Source of the DNA: Hoylesella oralis ATCC 33269
Lineage (GTDB): Bacteria; Bacteroidota; Bacteroidia; Bacteroidales; Bacteroidaceae
Assembly: GCF_000185145.2 (NCBI RefSeq)
Contig: NZ_GL833119.1
Span: 790,968 to 854,967, forward strand
Length of the DNA stretch: 64,000 nt
Reading direction: 5' to 3'
In this document: piece after piece, positions 8,947 to 17,858 of the stretch
Layout: each line of letters begins with the position of its first letter
Position numbering within the stretch: position 1 is the stretch's first letter
The notes under the pieces: generated by a model
Told to the model about the DNA's origin: nothing
Databases searched by the model: none
The model's input: only the letters and a program-made list of their open reading frames with translations
Position numbers and translations under genes: made by a program

Positions 8947-9726
8947 TTAGCTCAACACCACATCGAGCACCATCATCACTACGAAGCCGATGGCAAAACC
9001 GATGGTGCTGAGGTTGCTATGCTTGCCTTCCGATGCTTCAGGAATGAGTTCTTCCACCACTACATAGAACATCGCACCGGCTGCGAACGACAGCATGTAA
9101 GGCAGAGTAGGCGTCATTATGGCCGCAAGAACAATCACCAAGCCGCCGCCGATAGGCTCTACGGCACCGCTCAACGAACCGATGATGAACGATTTCATCC
9201 TGCTGTTGCCCGCCGCCCTCATAGGCATAGAGATGATAGCTCCCTCCGGTACGTTCTGTATGGCTATGCCCAGCGACATCGCCATGGCCGCTGCGGCAGA
9301 GATACCCAGCCCGCTTTGCATGGCTCCGGCTATCACCACGCCCACCGCCATACCCTCCGGAATGTTGTGAATTGTTACGGCAAGCATCAACATAGTGGTA
9401 CGCGAGAGGTGCGTCTTTGGCCCTTCAGGGGTGGCATTCCCAAGGTGTAAGTGCGGTGTAACGAAGTCTATGAGCAGCAAGAAGCCTATGCCGAGCATGA
9501 AACCCAGTGTGGCCGGCAGCACTCGAGCCCTGCCCATGGGTGAACACATATCCATGCTTGGTATGAGAAGCGACCACACCGAGGCTGCTACCATGATGCC
9601 CGAAGCAAATCCGAGCAAGGTTTTTTGAAGCCTGTCGGGCATCTGTTTCTTCATAAAGAATACGAATGCCGAGCCCAATGTGGTGCCGATAAAAGGAATA
9701 AGCAGTGCGAGTATTACTCCATCCAT
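8947..9726 (-). CDS. ZIP family metal (zinc) transporter
   Basis: 259 residues with about eight hydrophobic helices. The metal-binding helices carry HNIPEGMAVG (about 135-145) and QNVPEGAIIS (about 172-182), and VEPIGG follows; these are the hallmarks of the ZupT/GufA branch of ZIP transporters that import Zn2+ and other divalent metals. A His-rich loop (HLHLG) precedes them. No Zur-like operator was recognised. A -7 box at 9754-9761 supports its own transcription. Confidence 0.85.
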   Translation of the reverse strand: MDGVILALLIPFIGTTLGSAFVFFMKKQMPDRLQKTLLGFASGIMVAASVWSLLIPSMDMCSPMGRARVLPATLGFMLGIGFLLLIDFVTPHLHLGNATPEGPKTHLSRTTMLMLAVTIHNIPEGMAVGVVIAGAMQSGLGISAAAAMAMSLGIAIQNVPEGAIISMPMRAAGNSRMKSFIIGSLSGAVEPIGGGLVIVLAAIMTPTLPYMLSFAAGAMFYVVVEELIPEASEGKHSNLSTIGFAIGFVVMMVLDVVLS

Positions 9727-10246
9727 TTATTTATTGTATTTTTATTATTGCGACAAAGATACGAAATTAATCTTGTGCAAAGTCTACAGAGGTGGATAAT
9801 TTTACCGAAGTATATAGGAAAGAAATAGTTTCTTCGGTGCTTTACTCCATTCCAATTCTCCCCTGTAGAGCGAGAATAGGTATTGGAAAGGAGGTTTGTT
9901 TGGATGGAGGAATAATAATTAGTGGTGAGTGATTAATAACTATAGCGTAGGCATTCGGCCTGTCTGAATCCTCGTTGTCGGAGGCGGAACGACGAAGTAG
10001 TAAAAAAACTGAACAGGTGTTTCAATGTTCCTTTAAGGGGTTATCTGAAATAGAGGTGTTGACTGTTTCTGGCAGATATGAGATTTATATTCGTTAGGGT
10101 GCCCGTTTAAACCTCTTAAACATATCGTCTAAGGCTGTTAAGTGTGCAGTCTGGGGGAAATGGCTGTAGTGCGTTTATAGGCAATAGGTTGCAAACAGCA
10201 CTCCGAACTGTGCTTCTGTTTTCAATAGTTTGAGGCGGATATGCTT
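9727..10246. other. Intergenic region of about 520 bp between two leftward genes
   Basis: No gene with credible composition. Besides the ZIP promoter it contains TGCCCGTTTAAACCTCTTAA at 10100-10120, which resembles sequences at 47703 and 61796 (see findings). Otherwise featureless. Confidence 0.45.
9754..9761 (-). promoter_or_regulatory. -7 box (TATCTTTG) for the ZIP transporter
   Basis: Perfect TAnnTTTG 27 nt before the ATG; a TTTG lies 16 nt further upstream (9781-9778), slightly short of the usual spacing. Confidence 0.55.
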
Positions 10247-11149
10247 TTACAACCGTTGGTATTGTGCCGGTGTCATGCCCGTCAAGCGCTTGAAATACTT
10301 ACAGAAAAAGCTGTCGTTCGCAAACCTCATACGGTCTGCAATCTGTTTTATCGACAGATTACTATGCTTTAACAGCACCTTGATGTTGGCTATAGCGGCG
10401 CGGTCTATCCATTCTTTTGCCGTTACATCGCTCACTTTATTGATAATAGTGCCCAGATAACGCTGCGAAAGGTACAGTTTATCGGCGTAATATGCCAGTT
10501 TTCGCTCCTCTCCGGCGGTAATGTTGACGAGCGAAATGAACCGGTCGAATACCTCGCGCTCGCGCGATTTCTCCGTTGCCCCGTAGTGCTGGCAACTCTT
10601 GTATATGTGTTCGTACAGATGAAACAGGGCGCTTAGCAAGTCTAATGCTATAGCCGACTCTTCTTGATAGCTGTTGCTGATGTCGGAGGCAAGGTGCAAC
10701 AGCCGGTCGAAGTGGCGCAGCTGTTGTTCATCGGGGCGGAAAGTATATGCCTGAATGCGTTGGTCTAATGGTGCCGGAATGCTGCCGTGCATGATTACTT
10801 TCAGCAGATCGTCGGTGATGGCGATGCCTTCGAGATTGAAATCATCTGTCTTCCGCTTCACTTGGAGGATGGTCTCGCTGCCGATAAACACGAGTGTCCC
10901 CACCGATACATGGTGCGGTATCAGGTTCAAAATAACGTCGGCCTCTCCGCTTGTAATAATGCCTATGCGCATGTCGTCTATCCTCATCGGTTCTCCGTTT
11001 TGGGAGATATTGGCCACGGCACGTACCATGTCGAGCGCAATGGCGTAGTCTTTACCGAAATACAGTCGCGAGGGTGTCTTGTCGGTTGCTTGGTGTACAA
11101 TCTCTCGAAATAGCTCGAAAGTCATTCGTTTGGGGGCTGTTTTATCCAT
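10247..11149 (-). CDS. AraC family transcriptional regulator
   Basis: 300 residues. The N-terminal about 190 residues form a cupin-like sensory half without obvious signature; the C-terminal 100 carry two HTH motifs (YYADKLYLSQRYLGTIINKV, and SIKQIADRMRFANDSFFCKY followed by FKRLTGMTPAQYQ), the AraC DNA-binding signature. It is divergent from the TolC-HlyD-ABC operon across about 160 bp, so it probably controls that exporter (inference from position). The effector is unknown. Confidence 0.88.
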   Translation of the reverse strand: MDKTAPKRMTFELFREIVHQATDKTPSRLYFGKDYAIALDMVRAVANISQNGEPMRIDDMRIGIITSGEADVILNLIPHHVSVGTLVFIGSETILQVKRKTDDFNLEGIAITDDLLKVIMHGSIPAPLDQRIQAYTFRPDEQQLRHFDRLLHLASDISNSYQEESAIALDLLSALFHLYEHIYKSCQHYGATEKSREREVFDRFISLVNITAGEERKLAYYADKLYLSQRYLGTIINKVSDVTAKEWIDRAAIANIKVLLKHSNLSIKQIADRMRFANDSFFCKYFKRLTGMTPAQYQRL

Positions 11150-11275
11150 AAAATACTTGGTTTTAGGTTGTAAAGATAATGAAAACTTTCATATTTCGGT
11201 GTATTTTTCGCATTTGCCGTACAAAAAGAACATAAACGGCTACTTAAAGATAATGCTTTGTTTGGTATTTCGGTC

Positions 11276-11283
11276 TATCTTTG
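11276..11283 (+). promoter_or_regulatory. -7 box (TATCTTTG) for the exporter operon
   Basis: Perfect TAnnTTTG 28 nt before ATG 11312. The implied transcript start (about 11290) excludes the longer frame from 11258 and argues for ATG 11312. Confidence 0.55.
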
Positions 11284-11311
11284 CAGCATGATAAAATGGA
11301 GACAAATGTAT

Positions 11312-12583
11312 ATGAAAAGATCGATGATGATTGCGGTTTTCGTGGTTACAGCCGCCGGATTGCAGGCGCAGACCTCGCTCGACGACTGTCAGAAGGCAGC
11401 TATAGCCAACTATCCGCTAATAAAGAAGTACGATATGATTGCCCGCTCTGTAGACTATTCGGTGAGCAATCTTGGTAAAGGGTGGCTGCCTCAGGTGTCT
11501 GCCACGGCGCAGGTAACGCTGCAGAACCGTGTTGCAGCCCTGCCGGATGCCCTTGCCGGCATGATGAGACAGAACGGTTACACCGTTGAGGGACTGAAGA
11601 AAGATCAATATAAGATAGGTATAGACGTAAATCAGATGCTGTTCGATGGCGGTACCATACGCAACCAAAAGAGTGTGGCGCGCCTCCAAGGCGAAGTACA
11701 AGGCGCCCAGACAGACGTAGATATGTATGCTGTGCGCGGTAGGGTGAACGAACTCTACTTCGGGGTGTTGCTTTTAGACGAACAACTTAGGCTGAACGCC
11801 GACCTTCAAACGGTGCTCTCGTCGTCTGAGAAGAAGCTTTCGGCCATGTATAACCGCGGTGTAGCGGCCGAAAGCGACCTGAACAACGTGCGTGCCGAGC
11901 AGCTCAATGCCCGTCAGCAGCAAACCTCGTTGCAGTCGTTGCGCCGCAGTTATCTGCTCATGTTGTCTTCGTTTTGCGGGAAAGATATCGACGGAGTGGT
12001 GAAACCTGCCAGCACCGTGATGCCCGAAGGCAACGATCGTCCCGAATTGAAGTTGGTGGAAACGCAGTTGCGCCTTGCCTCTTCGCAGGAAAAACTGCTT
12101 GTTTCGAACCTTTTGCCCAAGCTGAGTGTGTTCGCATCCGGCTATTACGGTTATCCCGGGTACAATATGTTTCACGACATGATGAGCCGTGAATTTACGC
12201 TGAACGGACTTATAGGGGCGCGTCTTACATGGAATATCGGCAGTCTTTATACACATCGTAACGATAAGGCAAAGGTTCGGTTGCAGCGAGAGCAGGCAGA
12301 AAACAACCGCGACATATTTCTCTTCAACAATCGTCTGGAGCAGATACGCGGACAGGAGACCATTTCCCGATACCGCAAACTCATGACCGACGACGAGCAG
12401 ATTATCTCTTTGCGTTCGCAGATACGTAAGTCTGCCGAGGCTAAACTGGCTCACGGTATCATCGATGTGAACGACCTTGTGAAAGAAATCAATGCGGAGA
12501 ATGCGGCCAAGATACAATGCTCGTCGCACGAGATAGAGATGCTGAAGGCCTTGTACGATCTGAAATATACAGTCAACAAATAA
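11312..12583 (+). CDS. TolC-family outer membrane efflux protein
   Basis: 423 residues from ATG 11312 (11306 is also possible). Signal peptide MKRSMMIAVFVVTAAGLQAQ. The rest shows the duplicated long-helix pattern of outer membrane efflux proteins: TSLDDCQKAAIANYPLIKK at the start, Gln/Glu/Arg-rich coiled coils near 150-210 and 310-400, and two short beta segments. It should form the trimeric channel through which the ABC complex encoded downstream exports its substrate. First gene of the operon; the fusion protein starts 9 bp after its stop. Confidence 0.87.
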   Translation: MKRSMMIAVFVVTAAGLQAQTSLDDCQKAAIANYPLIKKYDMIARSVDYSVSNLGKGWLPQVSATAQVTLQNRVAALPDALAGMMRQNGYTVEGLKKDQYKIGIDVNQMLFDGGTIRNQKSVARLQGEVQGAQTDVDMYAVRGRVNELYFGVLLLDEQLRLNADLQTVLSSSEKKLSAMYNRGVAAESDLNNVRAEQLNARQQQTSLQSLRRSYLLMLSSFCGKDIDGVVKPASTVMPEGNDRPELKLVETQLRLASSQEKLLVSNLLPKLSVFASGYYGYPGYNMFHDMMSREFTLNGLIGARLTWNIGSLYTHRNDKAKVRLQREQAENNRDIFLFNNRLEQIRGQETISRYRKLMTDDEQIISLRSQIRKSAEAKLAHGIIDVNDLVKEINAENAAKIQCSSHEIEMLKALYDLKYTVNK

Positions 12584-12592
12584 TTATAAGAT

Positions 12593-13486
12593 ATGAAACT
12601 GAAAAGTATAGCATGGCTCGCAGCTGCGTTTGTGCTCGGTGCATGCGGAAATAATGAGAATAAGTATGATGCCACGGGCACCTTTGAGGCCACTGAAACG
12701 ACAGTATATGCAGAACAGAGCGGTCGTCTGTTGCGCTTCGATGTGACCGAGGGTGCCGATCTTGTTGCGGGAAACGAGGTGGGCGTGATAGATACAGTGC
12801 CGATTGCGCTGCGTATCAGGCAGCTCGGAGCCGCTAAGGAGGTATATGCAAGTCAGAAACCCGATATGCGTAAACAGGTCGCAGCTATGCGCCAACAGTT
12901 GGAAAAGGCACGGCTCGAGCAGCGTAGATATACCGAATTGGTGCGCGATGGAGCCGCTCCGCGCAAGACACTCGATGATGCCGTGAGCAGTGTAAATGTG
13001 TTGGAACGGCAGCTGGAGGCACAAATATCGACCTTGCAGACCACCGATAAGAGCCTCGACCGGCAGATGCATGCCACCGATACGCAGGTGAGCGAGCTGG
13101 CAGACCAGCTCCGTAAGTGTCATATCTCGTCGCCCGTTACGGGTTGCGTGCTCGAGAAATACGTGGAAGATGGCGAATTTGTAACAATAGGTAAACCGCT
13201 TTTCAAGGTTGCAGATACCAAACAGATGTTCCTCCGCGCCTATGTTACGTCGGAACAGTTGCAGAACGTGAAGATCGGACAGCACGTAAAGGTGATGAGC
13301 GACTATGGTAAAGGCCTGACGAAGACCTACGACGGCACCGTTACATGGATATCCTCGCAGTCGGAATTTACCCCGAAAACCATCCTTACAGATGATGAAC
13401 GTGCCGATTTGGTGTACGCTGTAAAAATATCGGTTCGCAACGACGGCTATCTGAAGATAGGCATGTATGGCGAAGTAAAGCTATGA
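12593..13486 (+). CDS. HlyD/YbhG-type membrane fusion protein, lipoprotein
   Basis: 297 residues. Lipobox LGAC with lipidated Cys18 and then GNN. A biotinyl-lipoyl half (FEATETTVYAEQSGRLLRFD, about 33-52), a long helical hairpin (about 75-165), the second lipoyl half (SSPVTGCVLEKYVEDGEFV) and a beta-barrel domain (RAYVTSEQLQNVKIGQHVKV) are in the normal order. It links the inner-membrane ABC transporter to the TolC protein. Its stop overlaps the ATPase gene by 4 bases (ATGA), indicating translational coupling. Confidence 0.87.
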   Translation: MKLKSIAWLAAAFVLGACGNNENKYDATGTFEATETTVYAEQSGRLLRFDVTEGADLVAGNEVGVIDTVPIALRIRQLGAAKEVYASQKPDMRKQVAAMRQQLEKARLEQRRYTELVRDGAAPRKTLDDAVSSVNVLERQLEAQISTLQTTDKSLDRQMHATDTQVSELADQLRKCHISSPVTGCVLEKYVEDGEFVTIGKPLFKVADTKQMFLRAYVTSEQLQNVKIGQHVKVMSDYGKGLTKTYDGTVTWISSQSEFTPKTILTDDERADLVYAVKISVRNDGYLKIGMYGEVKL

Positions 13487-14955
13487 TCGATATGGACGGG
13501 AACGCTATAGAAGTAAATCATGTATCGAAACATTACGGTTCGCTTGCCGCACTCGACGATGTTTCTTTCGGCGTAAAGCGGGGCGAAGTGTTCGGTCTGA
13601 TCGGCCCGGACGGTGCCGGCAAAACCACGATGTTCCGCATTTTGGCCACTTTGCTGCTGCCCGAAGTAGGGACGGCAAGCGTAGACGGCTTCGATACAGT
13701 GACCGGAATGGAGGGCATCCGCAGGCGTGTAGGCTACATGCCCGGCCGCTTTTCGCTCTATCAAGACCTCTCTGTGCAGGAGAATTTGGTATTCTTCGCC
13801 ACGCTGTTCGGCACTACGGTGGAAGAAGGTTATGATTCTATCAAGGCTATTTACTCGCAGATAGAGCCTTTCAAAGACCGTAAAGCGGGAGCGCTTTCGG
13901 GAGGTATGAAGCAGAAACTCGCCCTTTCGTGCGCTTTGGTACACCGTCCGAGCGTGCTGTTTCTCGATGAACCGACGACAGGTGTCGATCCTGTGTCGCG
14001 TAAAGAGTTCTGGGAAATGCTCTCCATGCTGAAAGAACGCGGCATAACCATCATGGCTTCCACGCCTTACCTTGATGAAATACGCCGATGCGAGCGCGTT
14101 GCGTACCTCGATCATGGCCATATACGGGGCATAGACACGGCAGATAACGTGCTCGACCGCTTTGCCGACGTATTTAATCCGCCGCCTTTGGCGCACGAAG
14201 AACATCGGAATAAGACAGAAAACGTTATAGAAGTGGAGCATTTGGTGAAGGCTTTCGGCACGTTCCATGCCGTGGATGACATCTCTTTCTCGGTAAAACA
14301 AGGCGAGATTTTCGGCTTCCTCGGGGCGAATGGTGCCGGTAAAACCACCGCAATGCATATGCTTACGGGCCTTAACCAGCCCACAGAAGGGCGCGGAACC
14401 GTAGCGGGGTTCGACATTGCAACGCAATATGAGCAGATTAAAAGGCATATCGGTTACATGAGCCAGCGCTTCTCGTTGTACGAAGATCTTACGGTGAGCG
14501 AAAACATACGCCTTTTCGGCGGCATTTACGGCATGAAGGAAAAGGTGATAAAACGCCGTACGGAAGAGCTGTTGGCACGACTTGACTTCGCTGAACATAA
14601 GGACACGGTGGTAAAGAGCCTGCCTTTGGGCTGGAAACAGAAGCTGGCTTTCTCGGTCAGCATATTCCATCGTCCCGATGTGGTGTTCCTCGATGAGCCG
14701 ACAGGCGGTGTGGATCCCGCCACGAGACGGCAGTTCTGGGAGTTGATTTACGATGCCGCAAGGCAGGGAATTACGGTGTTTGTGACTACGCATTATATGG
14801 ATGAAGCCGAATATTGCGACCGCATATCGATTATGGTCGACGGAAAAATCCGGGCTATGGGCACGCCCCAAGAGCTGAAAACGGAGTTCCGCCAGCCCGA
14901 TATGGATCATGTGTTTACCTTTCTGGCACGACAATCCACCCGAAAAAGCGATTAA
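13483..14955 (+). CDS. ABC transporter ATPase with two fused nucleotide-binding domains (YbhF-like)
   Basis: 490 residues. NBD1 (about 1-235): Walker A GPDGAGKTT, signature LSGGMKQKL, Walker B FLDEPTTGVDP. NBD2 (about 248-480): Walker A GANGAGKTT, Walker B FLDEPTGGVDP. The two halves differ: NBD2 has LPLGWKQKL where the LSGG signature belongs, while NBD1 has STPYLDE where NBD2 has the H-loop THYMDE. Thus only the site built from NBD2 Walker A/H-loop and the NBD1 signature looks fully canonical. Start could also be ATG 13492. It powers the two ABC-2 permeases that follow. Confidence 0.9.
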   Translation: MIDMDGNAIEVNHVSKHYGSLAALDDVSFGVKRGEVFGLIGPDGAGKTTMFRILATLLLPEVGTASVDGFDTVTGMEGIRRRVGYMPGRFSLYQDLSVQENLVFFATLFGTTVEEGYDSIKAIYSQIEPFKDRKAGALSGGMKQKLALSCALVHRPSVLFLDEPTTGVDPVSRKEFWEMLSMLKERGITIMASTPYLDEIRRCERVAYLDHGHIRGIDTADNVLDRFADVFNPPPLAHEEHRNKTENVIEVEHLVKAFGTFHAVDDISFSVKQGEIFGFLGANGAGKTTAMHMLTGLNQPTEGRGTVAGFDIATQYEQIKRHIGYMSQRFSLYEDLTVSENIRLFGGIYGMKEKVIKRRTEELLARLDFAEHKDTVVKSLPLGWKQKLAFSVSIFHRPDVVFLDEPTGGVDPATRRQFWELIYDAARQGITVFVTTHYMDEAEYCDRISIMVDGKIRAMGTPQELKTEFRQPDMDHVFTFLARQSTRKSD

Positions 14956-14957
14956 CG

Positions 14958-16043
14958 ATGAAAACATTTATAGCATTTATCATTAAAGAATCGAGACATA
15001 TCCTGCGCGACAGGCGCACGATGTTGATACTGTTCGGCATGCCTGTCGTGATGATGTTGCTCTTCGGTTTCGCTATCAGCACCGATGTAAGGAACGTAAG
15101 AACGGTGATTGTAACGGCTACGATGGACCACTTTACGCAACGTGTGGCGGATGAGCTGGGGGCAGCCGAATACTTCAACATCGTTGCAACGGCAGGCACG
15201 GCGGCACAGGCAGAGCAGATGATACGCAATCAGCATGCGGATATGGCGATTGTATTTAGAAACGGTTTCGCTGACAACCGCTTTCGTGGCGGTTCGGGCG
15301 TGCAGATAATCGTCGATGCTGCCGATCCTAACATGGCTCAACAGTATGCCAACTACGCACGGATGATTGTCATGCAGGCGATGGGAGGCGGTTCTGCGGC
15401 GGCTTCCGTTAGCACGAAAATGCTTTATAACCCGCAGATGAAGAGCGCATACAACTTTGTTCCCGGCATTATGGGCATGCTTTTGATGCTCATTTGTGCC
15501 ATGATGACGTCGATAAGCATTGTGCGCGAAAAAGAAAGAGGCACAATGGAGGTGCTGCTGGTGAGCCCTGTAAGACCGTTCATGATTGTGGTTGCTAAGA
15601 CCGTACCCTATCTGTTGCTGGCGATCGTGGTGCTCATATCGATACTGCTGCTGTCGTTTTTCGTTCTCGGCGTGCCGCTCGAAGGCAGTTTGTTCTACAT
15701 ATTTCTCGTCTCGTTCATTTATATTATGCTGGCTTTATCGTTGGGATTGCTCATCAGTTCCATTGCTTCTACGCAATTGGTTGCACTGCTCATGTCGGCT
15801 ATGGGGTTGCTGTTGCCCATCGTTTTGTTATCAGGAATGCTCTTTCCCATAGAGAGTATGCCCGAAATATTGCAATACGTCTCGCTCATCATTCCCGCCC
15901 GATGGTATATTTCAGCCTTGCGAAAACTGATGATTATGGGAGTCGGCGTGAACGAATTGTGGAAAGAACTGTGCGTGTTGACGGGTATGGCGGTGATACT
16001 TCTTACCGTTTCGGTTGTTAAATTCAAAAAACGTTTGGAATAG
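14958..16043 (+). CDS. ABC-2 type permease (YbhS/YbhR-like), first
   Basis: 361 residues from ATG 14958; the open frame extends back into the ATPase gene but this ATG gives the usual N-terminus (FIIKESRHILRDRRTMLI, amphipathic then TM1). A large periplasmic domain (about 45-165) follows TM1, then five helices (about 175-350) with the ABC-2 signature region IVREKERGTMEVLLVSPVRP. Pairs with the next permease as a heterodimer. Confidence 0.87.
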   Translation: MKTFIAFIIKESRHILRDRRTMLILFGMPVVMMLLFGFAISTDVRNVRTVIVTATMDHFTQRVADELGAAEYFNIVATAGTAAQAEQMIRNQHADMAIVFRNGFADNRFRGGSGVQIIVDAADPNMAQQYANYARMIVMQAMGGGSAAASVSTKMLYNPQMKSAYNFVPGIMGMLLMLICAMMTSISIVREKERGTMEVLLVSPVRPFMIVVAKTVPYLLLAIVVLISILLLSFFVLGVPLEGSLFYIFLVSFIYIMLALSLGLLISSIASTQLVALLMSAMGLLLPIVLLSGMLFPIESMPEILQYVSLIIPARWYISALRKLMIMGVGVNELWKELCVLTGMAVILLTVSVVKFKKRLE

Positions 16044-17129
16044 ATGATACTGAAATATCTCATACAGAAAGAGTTTATACAGTTCAGGCGCAATGCCTTT
16101 CTGCCGAAACTCGTACTCATATATCCGATAGTAATCATGTGTGTGATGCCTTGGGTGATGAATATGGAGGTGAAGAATATCCGCGTAACGGTGGTAGACA
16201 ATGATCATTCCACCTTTTCGAGGCGCCTTTTGCACGATATAGAATACAGCAATTACTTCCTTTTCAACGGGCAGAAAGGGACGTACGACGAAGGTTTGGA
16301 AGACATAGAAAGCGGCGATGCCGACATCGTTACCGTGATACCGAAAGATTATGAGCGCAATATTGTTGCCAAGCGTAGTGCACCTGTGCTCATTGCAGCT
16401 AACGCCGTGAACGGAACCAAGGGCGCCATAGGTGCTTCGTACATGACGAGTATCGTAAGTACAACGCAAAATACGAACATCGGAGCGTTGGAAAAGAAGA
16501 TTTCGACACTAAATCTATATAATAAGAAATTAGACTATAAAGTGTTTATGATACCTGCCTTGATGGGTATTGTACTGATGTTAATGTGCGGATTTCTGCC
16601 GGCTTTGAATATTGTAGGCGAGAAAGAAGCGGGCACTATCGAGCAGATAAACGTGACGCCCGTGAGCAAATGGACGTTTATACTGTCGAAACTCATACCT
16701 TATTGGATCATCGGAGTGTTTGTAATGACGGCATGTATCGTGCTTTCATGGGCTGTTTACGGCATTACATGCGAGGGGCATCTGTTCTGGATATACCTCC
16801 TGTCGATCTTATTTGCACTTATATTCAGTGCAATCGGGCTCGTTATCTCTAATTACAGTAACAACATGCAACAGGCAATGTTCGTTATGTGGTTCATAGT
16901 TGTCTGCCTTATGCTGCTTAGCGGGCTGTATACACCTGTAAGGAGCATGCCCGACTGGGCTCAGACCATCACGATTGTGAACCCGATGCATTATTTTATC
17001 GACGGCATGCGTACTGTCTTCGTGCGCGGAGGCGGCTTTTCGAGCATTGTATATCAGCTGTCCGTGCTGTTTGTTTTCGCATTGGCGACGGGTGGTTGGG
17101 CAGTGTGGAGTTATCGCAAGAACAGTTGA
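16044..17129 (+). CDS. ABC-2 type permease (YbhS/YbhR-like), second
   Basis: 361 residues, starting on the base after the previous stop. Same plan as its partner: TM1 near 20-40 (FLPKLVLIYPIVIMCVMPWV), a periplasmic domain, then five helices with VGEKEAGTIEQINVTPVSKW as the conserved cytoplasmic loop. It completes a TolC-HlyD-ATPase-permease-permease exporter. Such systems export drugs, peptides or lipids; the substrate is not readable. Its stop abuts that of radC on the other strand. Confidence 0.87.
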   Translation: MILKYLIQKEFIQFRRNAFLPKLVLIYPIVIMCVMPWVMNMEVKNIRVTVVDNDHSTFSRRLLHDIEYSNYFLFNGQKGTYDEGLEDIESGDADIVTVIPKDYERNIVAKRSAPVLIAANAVNGTKGAIGASYMTSIVSTTQNTNIGALEKKISTLNLYNKKLDYKVFMIPALMGIVLMLMCGFLPALNIVGEKEAGTIEQINVTPVSKWTFILSKLIPYWIIGVFVMTACIVLSWAVYGITCEGHLFWIYLLSILFALIFSAIGLVISNYSNNMQQAMFVMWFIVVCLMLLSGLYTPVRSMPDWAQTITIVNPMHYFIDGMRTVFVRGGGFSSIVYQLSVLFVFALATGGWAVWSYRKNS

Positions 17130-17813
17130 TCAGAGGCGGCCGCGCTCTCTGTAAGAATAAAAACTGCCATCTGTGATGATCAGATGGTCGAGAAAGTAGA
17201 TACGCATGATGTCGCAAGCCTTTTTGACACGCTGTGTCAGCCGGTCGTCTTCGGCACTCGAAAGGGCATTGTTGCTCGGATGATTGTGGCAAAGTGCAAG
17301 AACCGTAGCATTTGCAAGGACGGCTTCGCGAATGATGACACGCACATCGACGACCGTTTCGCTGATGCCTCCGTGCGACAGTTTCATACTTTTGATGAGT
17401 TTGAAGTTCTGGTTCATGAGCAAAATCCATGATTCTTCCACATCAAGGTCTTGCATGAACGGGTGCATATAATCGTAGATGGCCTTGGCAGAGCCAAGGT
17501 CTTGTCGCTCTTCAGCTTTCTCGCGTGCCCGTCGCTTGCCCAGTTCGCAGGCGGCAAGTACAGTAATTGCCTTGGCCGGTCCCATACCCTTGTAGCGTTG
17601 CAGTTCGGCAACGGTCATCTTACCCAGCGTGTTCAGGTTGTTTTTACAATCATTCAGAATACGCTTCATCAGGTCTACGGCACTCTCGTTCGTAGAACCA
17701 GAGCCTATCAGTATGGCAAGGAGTTCGGCGTTTGTGAGGTTGGCAGCACCGATATGTTCGAGCTTTTCGCGCGGTCTATCCTCTTCCGCCCACTGATTGA
17801 TAGATAGTTTCAT
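17130..17813 (-). CDS. radC: RadC/YeeS family JAB-domain protein
   Basis: 227 residues from ATG 17813 (a longer frame starts at 17858). N-terminal helix-hairpin-helix segment (RYKGMGPAKAITVLAACELG, about 72-91) and C-terminal JAMM/MPN+ metal motif: HGGISET and HNHPSNNALSSAEDD. The family was once linked to DNA repair, but the true role is unsettled; a JAMM fold implies metalloprotease or nuclease-like chemistry. No mobile-element genes are next to it, so this is the chromosomal housekeeping form. Confidence 0.88.
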   Translation of the reverse strand: MKLSINQWAEEDRPREKLEHIGAANLTNAELLAILIGSGSTNESAVDLMKRILNDCKNNLNTLGKMTVAELQRYKGMGPAKAITVLAACELGKRRAREKAEERQDLGSAKAIYDYMHPFMQDLDVEESWILLMNQNFKLIKSMKLSHGGISETVVDVRVIIREAVLANATVLALCHNHPSNNALSSAEDDRLTQRVKKACDIMRIYFLDHLIITDGSFYSYRERGRL

Positions 17814-17858
17814 GGTTTTGTTTCGTATTTGTGTCGGTTCGAAATGTTCGATATGCAA

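Noticed and set aside
11774..12529. 251-codon frame on the minus strand
   Set aside because: Antisense to the TolC-family gene; no domain, His/Arg-rich composition typical of shadows.
13447..14967. 506-codon frame on the minus strand
   Set aside because: Antisense to the double-NBD ATPase gene, which has complete Walker motifs; long shadow frames are expected in GC-richer coding sequence.
17130..17813. radC as a mark of a mobile element
   Set aside because: Neighbours are ordinary chromosomal genes and no integrase or attachment site is visible nearby.
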